From Pseudideonella sakaiensis (GTDB lineage Bacteria > Pseudomonadota > Gammaproteobacteria > Burkholderiales > Burkholderiaceae_C): 64,000 bases of DNA. Of this stretch, positions 35,744 through 43,886 are shown piece after piece. Location: positions 1-64,000 of the forward strand of contig NZ_BBYR01000032.1 of NCBI RefSeq assembly GCF_001293525.1. Direction: 5' to 3'. The notes beneath the pieces are model-generated. The model made no database searches, was not told the DNA's origin, and saw only the letters and a program-made list of their open reading frames with translations. The translations under genes were made by a program, and so were the position numbers. The number at the start of each line of letters is the position of its first letter. Positions within the stretch are counted from its first letter, which is position 1.

Positions 35744-36487
35744 ATGAAACCCGATGCCCCTGCGGGCTCGCGCCTGGCCACCCGCGTCGGCGGGGCCGCG
35801 CTGATCGCCGCGACGCTGCTGTTCGCGGCCGTGTTCGCCTGGCTGGCGCACGCCTTCGACTACCCGGCCGTGCTGGACCGGCCCGCGGCCGACGTGCTGC
35901 CCGGCCTGCTGGCCCTCGGTGAGACCGGCCGTGCGGTCTGGGTGCTCTACGGGCTGCTGCCCGGCCTGCTGGTTCCGGCGGCGCTGGGCGTGTACGCGGC
36001 CGGTCGGCAGGCCGCGCCGCTGCCGGCGCGCGCCGCCGTGATCCTGGCGGTGCTGAGCGCGGCCAGCATGGCGGCCGGCCTGCTGCGCTGGCCCAGCCTG
36101 CACTGGCAGCTGGCGATCGCCCACGACACGGCCTCGCCGGCCGCGCGGCAGGCCATCGCCGCCGTGTTCGCCGCCTCCAACAGCTACCTGGGCAGCTTCA
36201 TCGGCGAGTTCCTGGGCGAGCTGTTCCTGAACCTGTTCTTCGTCGTCTCGGCAGCGGTGCTGACGCGCAGTGGGGCGGCCCCGCGCGGGCTGCTGCTGGC
36301 CAGCCTGGCGGCCGGCCTGCTGGGCGGGGTGGCGATGCTGCGCAACGTGCTGCCGATGGTCCAGGCCGTGGCCGCGCTGAACAACGCCGTGCTGCCCGCC
36401 TGGATGCTGGTGCTCGGCGGGGTGCTCGTGCGGCACCGCGCGGCTGCTTCCACCCGCGGGCCGCTGGCGCCCACCCCGTGCGCCTGA
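35744..36487 (+). CDS. DUF4386-like integral membrane protein
   Basis: Membrane protein of 247 residues with about six or seven hydrophobic helices. Visible features are RVGGAALIAATLLFAAVFAW, LYGLLPGLLVPAALGVY, and a central ASNSYLGSFIGEFLGELFLN segment that resembles the DUF4386 family. The function of that family is unknown. The ribosome site GGAGAGGA lies 7 bases before the ATG. The hydrolase gene follows after 26 bases, so they form an operon. It is divergent from the AraC regulator. Confidence 0.7.
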   Translation: MKPDAPAGSRLATRVGGAALIAATLLFAAVFAWLAHAFDYPAVLDRPAADVLPGLLALGETGRAVWVLYGLLPGLLVPAALGVYAAGRQAAPLPARAAVILAVLSAASMAAGLLRWPSLHWQLAIAHDTASPAARQAIAAVFAASNSYLGSFIGEFLGELFLNLFFVVSAAVLTRSGAAPRGLLLASLAAGLLGGVAMLRNVLPMVQAVAALNNAVLPAWMLVLGGVLVRHRAAASTRGPLAPTPCA

Positions 36488-36513
36488 GCGCTCGACCCGG
36501 AGGACCCGAGACC

Positions 36514-37503
36514 ATGTTGCACGCTCTGACCTGGGCACTCGTCACCGGCCTCGGCGGCACGGTGGCCGTGGCCCTCGCGCTGGTGGCCTTCGGCACCCGG
36601 CGCCGGCCCGAACCCCTGGCCGCCGTGAATGCCGTCTTCGACGGCGTGCAGTGGGATCCACCGGCCCTGCGCACCCTGGCCGCGCGCGACGGCGCGCCGC
36701 TGGCCTGGCGCAGCTACCCGGCCGGTCAGGCCGTGCGCACCGCCGTGCTGGTGCACGGTTCGACGGCCGATTCACGCGCGATGCACGCCCTGGCCACCTA
36801 CCTCGCGGAACGAGGCACGCGGTGCCATGCGATCGACGTGCGCGGCCACGGCGGCAGCGGCCGCGTCCGCGGCGACATCGCCTACGAGGGCCAGCTGGAA
36901 GACGACCTGGCGGACCTGGTCCGGCACCTGCGCGACGCGGGCGAGGTGCAGGGGCCGCTGTGGCTGCTGGGACACTCCAGCGGCGGCGGCTTCTCGCTGC
37001 GCGTGGCGGCCGGCGCCCATGGGGGCCTGTTCGACGGCTTCGTGCTCGCCGCACCGATGATCCACCATGCGCCGCCGCTCTCGCGGCCGCGGGTCGGCGG
37101 CTGGGCCGTGCCCTTCCTGCCCCGCATCGTCGGGCTGACCACGCTGCACGCGCTCGGGCTGCGCTTCTGGGAACACCTGCCGGTGATCGCCTTCGCCACG
37201 CCGGCCGGGGACGCCACGCGCACGCCGACCTACTCGTTCCGGCTGCAACGCAACTTCCGGCCCCCCATGCGCTGGGCGGACGCGGTGCGTGCCGTGCGCC
37301 GTCCGACGACGCTGCTGATCGGCGATGCGGACGAGCTGTTCGACGGCCAGGCCTACCGCGCGGCGATCACGCCGCTGAACGCGCGGATCGCCGTGCACCT
37401 GCTGGCCGGCGTCGCGCATGCCGACTGGTACGTCGCGACGCCTGCATTCGAGGCGCTGCACCAGGCCCTGTGCCGGCCGCCGGCCGAGGCGCCCGCGTGC
37501 TGA
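36514..37503 (+). CDS. membrane-anchored alpha/beta hydrolase
   Basis: Hydrolase of 329 residues with an N-terminal membrane helix (WALVTGLGGTVAVALALVAF). The lid-type fold begins VLVHGSTADSRAMHALATYL, with DVRGHGGSG and nucleophile elbow LLGHSSGGGFSLR. The acid is probably in GDADELFD and the His in GVAHADWY. It resembles monoacylglycerol-lipase-like enzymes. The start follows CGGAGGA with good spacing; the in-frame ATG 36 bases earlier overlaps the preceding gene. Co-transcription with the DUF4386 gene suggests a lipid or envelope role, unproven. Confidence 0.88.
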   Translation: MLHALTWALVTGLGGTVAVALALVAFGTRRRPEPLAAVNAVFDGVQWDPPALRTLAARDGAPLAWRSYPAGQAVRTAVLVHGSTADSRAMHALATYLAERGTRCHAIDVRGHGGSGRVRGDIAYEGQLEDDLADLVRHLRDAGEVQGPLWLLGHSSGGGFSLRVAAGAHGGLFDGFVLAAPMIHHAPPLSRPRVGGWAVPFLPRIVGLTTLHALGLRFWEHLPVIAFATPAGDATRTPTYSFRLQRNFRPPMRWADAVRAVRRPTTLLIGDADELFDGQAYRAAITPLNARIAVHLLAGVAHADWYVATPAFEALHQALCRPPAEAPAC

Positions 37504-37596
37504 CGGCCGCTCGCGCCGCTGGACGGGGTGCCGCCGGTGCCGGACCGGTCGGCACGGGGCCGACGCGCCCGATCGTTCGGTCGATCCGGCCCGTGC

Positions 37597-38943
37597 TCAG
37601 CGCAGCGTGGCGAGCACGCGGTCGACCATGTGGCCGGACTGGCCGAGGTAGAGGGCCGGGTCGAGCATGCGCTGCAGCGCGGCGCGGTCGACGTGCCGGG
37701 CGATCTCGGGGTGCGCGGCGAGCAGCTCCAGCAGCGGCTGCTGCGTCGCGAGTGCTTCGCGGCACAGGTCGTAGACGAGGTCGTGCGCGTACTCGCGCCC
37801 GATGAACGGGCCCAGGCCCATCATGACGGCCTCGCTCATCACGAGGCCGCCGGTCAGGTCGATGTTGCGGCGCATCGCGGCCGCGTCGACCTGCAGGCCT
37901 TCCAGCACGAAGCGGCTCTGCTTCAGCGCACCGGCCATCAGGCAGAACGCCTCGGGGAGCACGATCCACTCGATCTCCCACGGGCCGGTGGAGCGCTCAT
38001 GGTCGGCCACCATCGCATCCATCAGCGCAGCGGCGTGCTGGCGCACGACGCTGATCGCCGCGTGGATGTAGCAGCTCGAGATCGGGTTGCGCTTCTGCGG
38101 CATCGTCGACGACGAGCCCCGGCCATGGTGGTAGGGCTCGTAGACCTCGCCGACCTCGGTCTGCATCATCAGCTTCACGTCCATCGACAGCTTGCCGAGC
38201 GTGCCGCCGACGAGCCCGAGGAAGGCGCCGACCTCGGCGATGTTGTCGCGGATCGTGTGCCACGCGATGACGGGCTGCTTCAGCCCCAGCTCGGCGCACA
38301 GCCCCGCCTGCGTCTCCATCGCGCCGGTCTCGAGCGAGGCCAGCGTGCCCGCCGCACCGGCGAACTCGCCGACCAGCACGCGCTCCTTCAGCTGCGCCAG
38401 CCGTTCGCGGTGGCGTTCGATCGCGCTGAGCAGCCCGGCCATCTTGTAGCCGAAGGTCACGGGAATCGCCTGCTGCAGGTTGCTGCGGCCGATCATCGGC
38501 GTGTCGCGGTGCGCCTGCGCGAGCGTCGCCAGCGCCGCGGAGATGCCGCCCAGCTCGCGCTCGACGATGGCCAGCGCCTCGCGGATCTGCAGCACCGTCG
38601 CGGTGTCGGTGATGTCCTGCGTCGTCGCGCCCCAGTGGCAGTACTCGCCGAGCTTGTCGCGGCACAGCGCGTTGAGCTGCGACACCACGCCGAGGATGGG
38701 GTAGCCGATGCGCTCGGTCTGCTGGCGCAGCCGGGCCATGTCGATCTGGTCGAGCCGGCAGTGGCTGACGATCTCGTCGGCGGCCTCCTGCGGGATCAGG
38801 CCGAGGCGGCCCTGGACGATCGCGAGCGCGCGCTCGATCTCGAGGTACTTGGCGGTGCGGTTCTCGTCGGACCAGACCTGGCGCATCTCGTCGCTGGAGA
38901 AGATGCCCTGGAAGATCGAGGAATCGATGATGGAGGCGGCCAT
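37597..38943 (-). CDS. fumarase/aspartase-superfamily lyase (PcaB/PurB-like)
   Basis: Lyase of 448 residues. The superfamily signature is GSSTMPQKRNP, with the earlier GATTQDITDTA and NLQQAIPVTFGYK segments containing catalytic Ser/His neighbours. The subgroup is that of adenylosuccinate lyase and 3-carboxymuconate cycloisomerase. No purine genes or protocatechuate genes are nearby. It is instead the last gene of a strand-sharing set with a family III CoA-transferase and a hydratase. That context suggests cleavage of a succinyl-type adduct or a cycloisomerisation in a catabolic route. The start MAASIIDSSIFQGIF is typical; a longer frame was rejected. Confidence 0.85.
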   Translation of the reverse strand: MAASIIDSSIFQGIFSSDEMRQVWSDENRTAKYLEIERALAIVQGRLGLIPQEAADEIVSHCRLDQIDMARLRQQTERIGYPILGVVSQLNALCRDKLGEYCHWGATTQDITDTATVLQIREALAIVERELGGISAALATLAQAHRDTPMIGRSNLQQAIPVTFGYKMAGLLSAIERHRERLAQLKERVLVGEFAGAAGTLASLETGAMETQAGLCAELGLKQPVIAWHTIRDNIAEVGAFLGLVGGTLGKLSMDVKLMMQTEVGEVYEPYHHGRGSSSTMPQKRNPISSCYIHAAISVVRQHAAALMDAMVADHERSTGPWEIEWIVLPEAFCLMAGALKQSRFVLEGLQVDAAAMRRNIDLTGGLVMSEAVMMGLGPFIGREYAHDLVYDLCREALATQQPLLELLAAHPEIARHVDRAALQRMLDPALYLGQSGHMVDRVLATLR

Positions 38944-38983
38944 GCGGTGGCTCCGGTGGACGGTGGAGGAATCAGCGGCGTCT

Positions 38984-40165
38984 TCAGAGGGCGGCGGCGG
39001 CACGCAGCGTGCGGATCGCCTCGGCATCGAGGCCCAGCTCGCCGAGGATCGCGTCGGTGTGCTCGCCCAGCGCCGGCACCGGGTCCATGCGCGCGTCCCC
39101 GTCGGCGCTGCCGGGGGGCAGCAGGGCCGGCAGCGGCCCGACCGGCGAGCCGACCTCGCGCCAGCGCCCGCGCGCCTGCAGCTGCGGATGGGCCCACACC
39201 TCGTGCATCGTGTTGACGCGGGCGTTGGCGATGCGGGCCGCCTCCAGCCGCTCGACGACCTGCGGCGCGCTCAGCGGCGCGAAGGCCTCGACGATGATCG
39301 CGCGCAGCGCGTCGCGCGCCGCCACGCGCCGCGCATTGCCGTCGAAGCGCGCGTCGGTCGCCAGCGCCGGCTGCCGGAGCACGTGCTCGCAGAAGCCGGC
39401 CCATTCGCGCTCGTTCTGCAGGCCGAGCATCACGCTGCCGCCGTCCGCGCCGGTCGGGAAGGGGCCGTAGGGGTAGATGGTCGCGTGGGCGGCGCCGGTG
39501 CGGGGCGGCGGCGGCGCGCCCTCGAAGGCGTAGTACAGCGGGTAGCTGGTCCACTCGGCGAGCGACTCCAGCATCGAGATGTCGATGTGCCGGCCTCGAC
39601 CGGTCTGCGCCCGCGTCATCAGTGCGGCGAGGATGTTCGTGTAGGCATACATGCCCGCGGCAATGTCGGCGATCGACGGACCGGCCTTGCACGGCTCGTC
39701 GGGCGTGCCGGTGACCGAGACGAAGCCGGCCTCGCTCTGGATCAGCAGGTCGTAGGCCTTCTTGTCGCGGTAGGGGCCGTCGGCGCCATAGCCCGAGATG
39801 TCGCAGACGATGATCCCGGGCTTCTTCGCCGCGAGCGCCTCGTAGCCGAGGCCGAGCCGCGCGGCCGCACCGGGCGCGAGGTTCTGCACGAGCACGTCGG
39901 CCTTCTCGAGCACCAGGCGCTCGAGCACCTGGGCGGCCAGCGGATGCTTGACGTCCAGCGTCAGGCTTTCCTTGCTGCGGTTGGTCCAGACGAAGTGCGA
40001 CGCCATGCCGCGCACCCGCTGGTCGTAGCCGCGGGCGAAGTCGCCGACGCCGGGTCGTTCGATCTTGATCACGCGCGCGCCGAGGTCGGCGAGCTGGCGG
40101 GTGGCGAACGGCGCGGCGATCGCGTGCTCGAGCGTGACGACGGTGATGCCCTGGAGCGCTTGCAT
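38984..40165 (-). CDS. family III (CaiB/BaiF) CoA-transferase
   Basis: CoA-transferase of 393 residues. Family marks are LEHAIAAPFATRQLADLGARV, the ERPGVGDFARGYD region, and the catalytic Asp in the segment KKAYDLLIQSEAG. The C-terminal GLQNEREWAGFCEHVL is also typical. Members move CoA between carboxylic acids such as succinate and mesaconate, citramalate or benzylsuccinate. It lies 8 bases after the hydratase gene and 40 before the lyase gene. With that hydratase the best analogy is mesaconyl-type CoA chemistry, by family pattern only. Confidence 0.92.
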   Translation of the reverse strand: MQALQGITVVTLEHAIAAPFATRQLADLGARVIKIERPGVGDFARGYDQRVRGMASHFVWTNRSKESLTLDVKHPLAAQVLERLVLEKADVLVQNLAPGAAARLGLGYEALAAKKPGIIVCDISGYGADGPYRDKKAYDLLIQSEAGFVSVTGTPDEPCKAGPSIADIAAGMYAYTNILAALMTRAQTGRGRHIDISMLESLAEWTSYPLYYAFEGAPPPPRTGAAHATIYPYGPFPTGADGGSVMLGLQNEREWAGFCEHVLRQPALATDARFDGNARRVAARDALRAIIVEAFAPLSAPQVVERLEAARIANARVNTMHEVWAHPQLQARGRWREVGSPVGPLPALLPPGSADGDARMDPVPALGEHTDAILGELGLDAEAIRTLRAAAAL

Positions 40166-40173
40166 GGGGTTCC

Positions 40174-41028
40174 TCAGCGCAGCGTGGCGGTGGCGTCCAT
40201 CGTCAGCCAGCCGTCGTGGTCCTGCGCCCACAGGCGCACGTGCCGGCCCTCGCGGGCGCCGTTGACGCGCATCGGCCGGCCGTCGAAGGTCGGCCGCACG
40301 GCCTTGAAGCGGAAGCTCGCGACCTCGGCCTCGGGCGCCTCGCGGCGCAGCAGGTCCATCAGCAGCGTCGCGATCAGCGGGCCGTGCACGATCAGCCCGG
40401 GGTAGCCCTCGACCTCGGTGACGTACTTGCGGTCGTAGTGGATGCGGTGCCCGTTGAAGGTCAGCGCCGAGTAGCGGAACAGCAGCACGTCGTCGGGCAG
40501 CAGCGCGCGCTGCCAGGGCGCCCCGGTCTCGGCGCGCTGCGGCGGCGGCTCGACGTCGCCCGGCTTCTTCGCGTCGCGGTAGACGATGTCGTGGAACTCC
40601 ACGATCGCCGGCTCGTCGGCGCCGTGGCGGCGCAGCTCGTGGCGCACCTTCACGAACACCAGCGGGCCGGTGCGGCCCGTCTTGCTGCCGACGTCGGCGA
40701 TCGTCGAGCGGCGCTCGACCGCATCGCCGACGCGCAGCGGCGCGCGGAACTCGAACTGGCTGCCCGCCCACATGCGGCGCGGCAGCGGCACCGGCGGCAG
40801 GAAGCCGCCGCGCTTCGCATGCCCGTCGGCGCCGATCTCGCTGTGCCGGTGCATCGGCAGGAAGTAGAGCCAGTGCCACAGCGGCGGCAGCGGCGTCCCC
40901 GTCGCCAGCGCCGGCGCCGGGTGGTCGAGCGTCGCGCTCAGCGCGCGCACCGGCGCCTCGGTGAGGGTGTCGTGCAGCGTCTCGCTGCGGCCGATCCAGG
41001 CGGCGAGGTCGGGCGGGGTCGTGTCCAT
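40174..41028 (-). CDS. MaoC-like/FAS1-like dehydratase, mesaconyl-C4-CoA-hydratase type
   Basis: Hydratase of 284 residues with a double hot-dog layout. The N-terminal half includes WIGRSETLHDTLTEAPVRALSATL and LPPLWHWLYFLPMHRHSEIG. The C-terminal half has the catalytic-type stretch RYSALTFNGHRIHYDRKYV then GLIVHGPL. This is the pattern of mesaconyl-C4-CoA hydratase and itaconyl-CoA hydratase-like enzymes. It is first in the operon hydratase-CoA transferase-lyase and divergent from a TetR gene. Inverted repeats in the shared gap may control it. Confidence 0.88.
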   Translation of the reverse strand: MDTTPPDLAAWIGRSETLHDTLTEAPVRALSATLDHPAPALATGTPLPPLWHWLYFLPMHRHSEIGADGHAKRGGFLPPVPLPRRMWAGSQFEFRAPLRVGDAVERRSTIADVGSKTGRTGPLVFVKVRHELRRHGADEPAIVEFHDIVYRDAKKPGDVEPPPQRAETGAPWQRALLPDDVLLFRYSALTFNGHRIHYDRKYVTEVEGYPGLIVHGPLIATLLMDLLRREAPEAEVASFRFKAVRPTFDGRPMRVNGAREGRHVRLWAQDHDGWLTMDATATLR

Positions 41029-41099
41029 GGCGGAGAGTGTCGTCGCCGCAGCGCTGCGGGTGAAGTGCAAGTTGCGGATGAATTGATCCACCATGCGCA

Positions 41100-41117
41100 A
41101 TGATCGAGGCCGATCAT
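41100..41117. promoter_or_regulatory. palindrome ATGATCG-N4-CGATCAT in the divergent gap
   Basis: A perfect 7-bp dyad with a 4-base spacer, 72 bases before the hydratase ATG on the other strand. Candidate operator for the lyase/CoA-transferase/hydratase operon. Confidence 0.5.
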
Positions 41118-41201
41118 GCGCCGAATGGAATGTGCGGAGCGGCGGCAGGTGCCCGATGGCCGCGACCGGCCGGCCCGATCCGCGCCCCTTGGCGCGCGGC
41201 C

Positions 41202-41217
41202 TTATACGGGTGTATAA
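41202..41217. promoter_or_regulatory. palindrome TTATAC-N4-GTATAA before the TetR gene
   Basis: A perfect dyad ending 7 bases before the TetR ATG. It contains the only AT-rich -10-like bases in this gap. An autoregulatory TetR operator is the likely reading. Confidence 0.6.
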
Positions 41218-41224
41218 ACAGCGC

Positions 41225-41950
41225 ATGACCCCGCGGGCACCAGCGCGACCCCGCCCGGCCGGCAACGCCGGCCGGCCGCGCGCGTCGGCAGCGGGCACCG
41301 GTGGCGGTGCGCCCGCCCCGGACCCCGACGGCACCCGCCTGCGCCTGCTGCAGGCCGGCCGGGCGCGCGCCACGCGCGACGGCCTGCGGCGGCTCACGGT
41401 GCGCGGGGTGGCGGCCGATGCCGGGGTCAACCTCGGCAGCTTCGTCTACCACTTCGGCACGCGCGAGGCCTTCGTGTCGGAGCTGATCGAGCAGTGGTAC
41501 GCCCCGCTGATGGCCCGCCTGCAGCCGACGGCCGACGACGCCGCGCCGCCGCTCGTGCGCCTGCGCGCGCTGCTCGACCAGCTGGTCGAGTTCCTGCTCG
41601 CCCATGCCGGCTTCGTCGGCCAGCTGCTGGCGGATGCCGCGGCGGGAGAACAGCCGGCGCGGCGCTTCCTGTCGTCGATGACGGGCCGGCATCCGCAGCT
41701 CGTGCTGCAGGTCATCGCGCAGGCCCAGCGGCGCGGCGAGCTGCCGGGGCGTGAGCCGCCGCTGCACCTGCTCATGTTCCTGATGGGCGCGATCGGGGCA
41801 CCGGTGCTGGCCCTGGGCGCGGCCGCACGCGGCGGCCTGCTGCCGCCGCCGCTGGCGGCGCAGCTGCTGCCGCTGGCGCAGGACCTGCCGTCGGTGCGGC
41901 GCCGCATCGACTGGGCGCTGCGGGGCCTGGTCGCAGGGGCGTCGCCGTGA
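41225..41950 (+). CDS. TetR-family regulator of an export operon
   Basis: TetR-type repressor of 241 residues. A basic, proline-rich N-terminal arm of about 40 residues precedes the helix-turn-helix, whose core is LTVRGVAADAGVNLGSFVYH then FGTREAFVSELI. The ligand domain is mainly hydrophobic helices (FLLAHAGFVGQLLADAAAG). It heads an operon with HlyD, ABC ATPase and permease genes, as CecR (YbiH) does with ybhGFSR in E. coli. The palindrome at 41202 is its probable site. The stop overlaps the GTG of the next gene. An exported toxic compound is the probable inducer. Confidence 0.9.
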   Translation: MTPRAPARPRPAGNAGRPRASAAGTGGGAPAPDPDGTRLRLLQAGRARATRDGLRRLTVRGVAADAGVNLGSFVYHFGTREAFVSELIEQWYAPLMARLQPTADDAAPPLVRLRALLDQLVEFLLAHAGFVGQLLADAAAGEQPARRFLSSMTGRHPQLVLQVIAQAQRRGELPGREPPLHLLMFLMGAIGAPVLALGAAARGGLLPPPLAAQLLPLAQDLPSVRRRIDWALRGLVAGASP

Positions 41951-42936
41951 CGAGGCGTGGCCGCGTGGCGTGTCGCGCTGCGATCCTGGCCGCGCTGGCC
42001 TCGGTCGGCTGCAGCCCGGCCCTGCCGCCCGCGATGACGGGCTGGGTCGAGGCCGATCTCGTGCACGTGGCGGCACCGGCCGCCGGCCGCATCGAGGCCC
42101 TGCACGTGGCGCGTGGCGAGCGCGTCGCCGCGCAGGCACCGCTGTTCGCGCTCGATGCCGACGCCGAGCAGCTGGCGCGTCTGCAGGCCGAGGCCCAGGC
42201 CGCGCAGGCGCAGGCGCAGGCGCTGAACCTGAAGAGCGGCCGGCGTGCGCCGGAAGTGGCGGCGGTCGCCCAGCAGCTGGCGCAGGCACGGGCCGCGCAG
42301 GCGGCCTCACAGGCCGCGCTCGACCGCAACCAGGCGCTGGTGGCGCAGGGCTTCCTGTCCGCCACCCGGCTCGACGACCTGCGCGCCAGCGCCGCGCGCG
42401 ACGCGGCACGGGTGAAGGAGCTGCAGGCGCAGCTGCAGGTGGTGCAGCTGGGGGCCCGCCCGCAGGAGATCGCCGCCGCCGACGCGGCGCTGCGCGCTGC
42501 GCAGGCCCAGCGTGACCTGGCGCAGTGGCGCGAGGGGCAGCGTGCGGCGCAGGCCCCGGTGCCGGGGCAGGTGGTCGACGTCTTCTACCAGCGCGGCGAA
42601 CGCGTCGCGGCGAACGCGCCCGTGGTGGCCTTGCTGCCCGATGGCGCGCTCAAGCTGCGCTTCTTCGCGCCCGAGCCCTTGCTCGCGCAGCTCGCCATCG
42701 GCGGCACGGTGCGCCTGTCCTGCGACGGCTGTCCGCCGGACCTGGGCGCGCGCATCGTCTTCGTGTCGCCGCGCGCCGAGTTCACGCCGCCCGTCATCTA
42801 CGGCAACGACACCCGCAGCAAGCTGGTGTTCATGGTCGAGGCGCGGCTGCCGGACGACGCGCCGTCGGCGCTCAAGCCGGGCCAGCCGGTCGACGTGCGC
42901 CTGCCGGCGGCAGGGCCCGCGGAGCCGCGCCGGTGA
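41947..42936 (+). CDS. HlyD-family membrane fusion protein, YbhG-like lipoprotein
   Basis: Periplasmic adaptor of 329 residues, starting at GTG inside the stop of the TetR gene. A lipobox-like end (LASVGCSP, Cys22) replaces the usual transmembrane helix. The biotinyl-lipoyl part (VEADLVHVAAPAAGRIEAL) is followed by a long alanine/glutamine-rich coiled coil (about 75-195) and a beta-barrel domain. It links an inner membrane ABC exporter to an outer membrane channel. No TolC gene is nearby. Overlapping genes on both sides indicate tight co-translation. Confidence 0.9.
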   Translation: MTRRGRVACRAAILAALASVGCSPALPPAMTGWVEADLVHVAAPAAGRIEALHVARGERVAAQAPLFALDADAEQLARLQAEAQAAQAQAQALNLKSGRRAPEVAAVAQQLAQARAAQAASQAALDRNQALVAQGFLSATRLDDLRASAARDAARVKELQAQLQVVQLGARPQEIAAADAALRAAQAQRDLAQWREGQRAAQAPVPGQVVDVFYQRGERVAANAPVVALLPDGALKLRFFAPEPLLAQLAIGGTVRLSCDGCPPDLGARIVFVSPRAEFTPPVIYGNDTRSKLVFMVEARLPDDAPSALKPGQPVDVRLPAAGPAEPRR

Positions 42937-43886
42937 GTGCACGGACAGCGCCCGTCGACCTCGCGATCGACGTGCGCGGCCTCGTCAAGCGCTTCGGCCC
43001 GCGCACGGTGGTGGACGACGTGGCGATCCAGGTGCCGCGCGGACGGATCTGCGGATTCCTCGGCCCCAACGGCAGCGGCAAGACCACCACGATCCGCATG
43101 CTGTGCGGCCTGCTCACGCCCGATGCGGGCGAAGGCACCTGCCTCGGCCTGGACATCCGGCGCGACGCCGCGGCGATCAAGCGGCGCGTCGGCTACATGA
43201 CGCAGCGCTTCGGCCTGTACGAGGACCTGACGATCGAGGAGAACCTGGTCTTCGTCGCGCGCGTCTACGCGCTGCCCCAGCCGCGCGCCGCCGCGGCCCG
43301 TGCGCTCGATCGGCTGGGGCTGGGCGCACGCCGGGCGCAGCTCGCGGGCACGCTCTCCGGGGGCTGGAAGCAGCGGCTGGCGCTGGCCGCCTGCCTGCTG
43401 CACGAACCACGGCTGCTGCTGCTCGACGAACCCACCGCCGGGGTCGATCCGAAGGCGCGGCGCGACTTCTGGCAGGAGATCCACGCGCTCGCCGCCGAGG
43501 GCATGACGGTGCTGGTCAGCACCCATTACATGGACGAGGCCGAGCGCTGCCACCTGATCACCTACCTGCACGACGGCAGGCTGCTGGTCGCCGGCAGCGC
43601 CGACGAGGTGATCCACGCCGCGCGCCTGCGCACCTGGCGCATCACCGGGACGAATCTGCCGCAGCTCGTGGCACGGCTCGAGCGCGACGGCCACTGGATG
43701 GCGGCCGCCTTCGGGGCGGCGGTGCACGTGACGAGCGATGGCCGCGACGACTTTCCCCAGTGGCTGCAGGCGCAGCTGCCGGGGCATCCGTGGCAGGTCG
43801 CGCCGATCCCGCCGGGGCTGGAGGACCTGTTCATCGCCCTGACGAACCGCCACGGCGCGGCGGCGAAGGAGCGGCCGGATGCCTGA
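42933..43886 (+). CDS. ABC transporter ATP-binding protein
   Basis: ABC ATPase of 317 residues, GTG start overlapping the HlyD stop. Walker A GPNGSGKTT, Q-loop YMTQRFGLYEDLTIEENL, signature LSGGWKQR and Walker B LLLLDEPTAGVD are intact, with H-loop VSTHYMDEAERC. It resembles one half of E. coli YbhF, which is a fused double ATPase. Here only one ATPase is present, so it would act as a homodimer. The C-terminal 75 residues form a small accessory domain. It overlaps the permease gene by 8 bases. Confidence 0.94.
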   Translation: MSARTAPVDLAIDVRGLVKRFGPRTVVDDVAIQVPRGRICGFLGPNGSGKTTTIRMLCGLLTPDAGEGTCLGLDIRRDAAAIKRRVGYMTQRFGLYEDLTIEENLVFVARVYALPQPRAAAARALDRLGLGARRAQLAGTLSGGWKQRLALAACLLHEPRLLLLDEPTAGVDPKARRDFWQEIHALAAEGMTVLVSTHYMDEAERCHLITYLHDGRLLVAGSADEVIHAARLRTWRITGTNLPQLVARLERDGHWMAAAFGAAVHVTSDGRDDFPQWLQAQLPGHPWQVAPIPPGLEDLFIALTNRHGAAAKERPDA

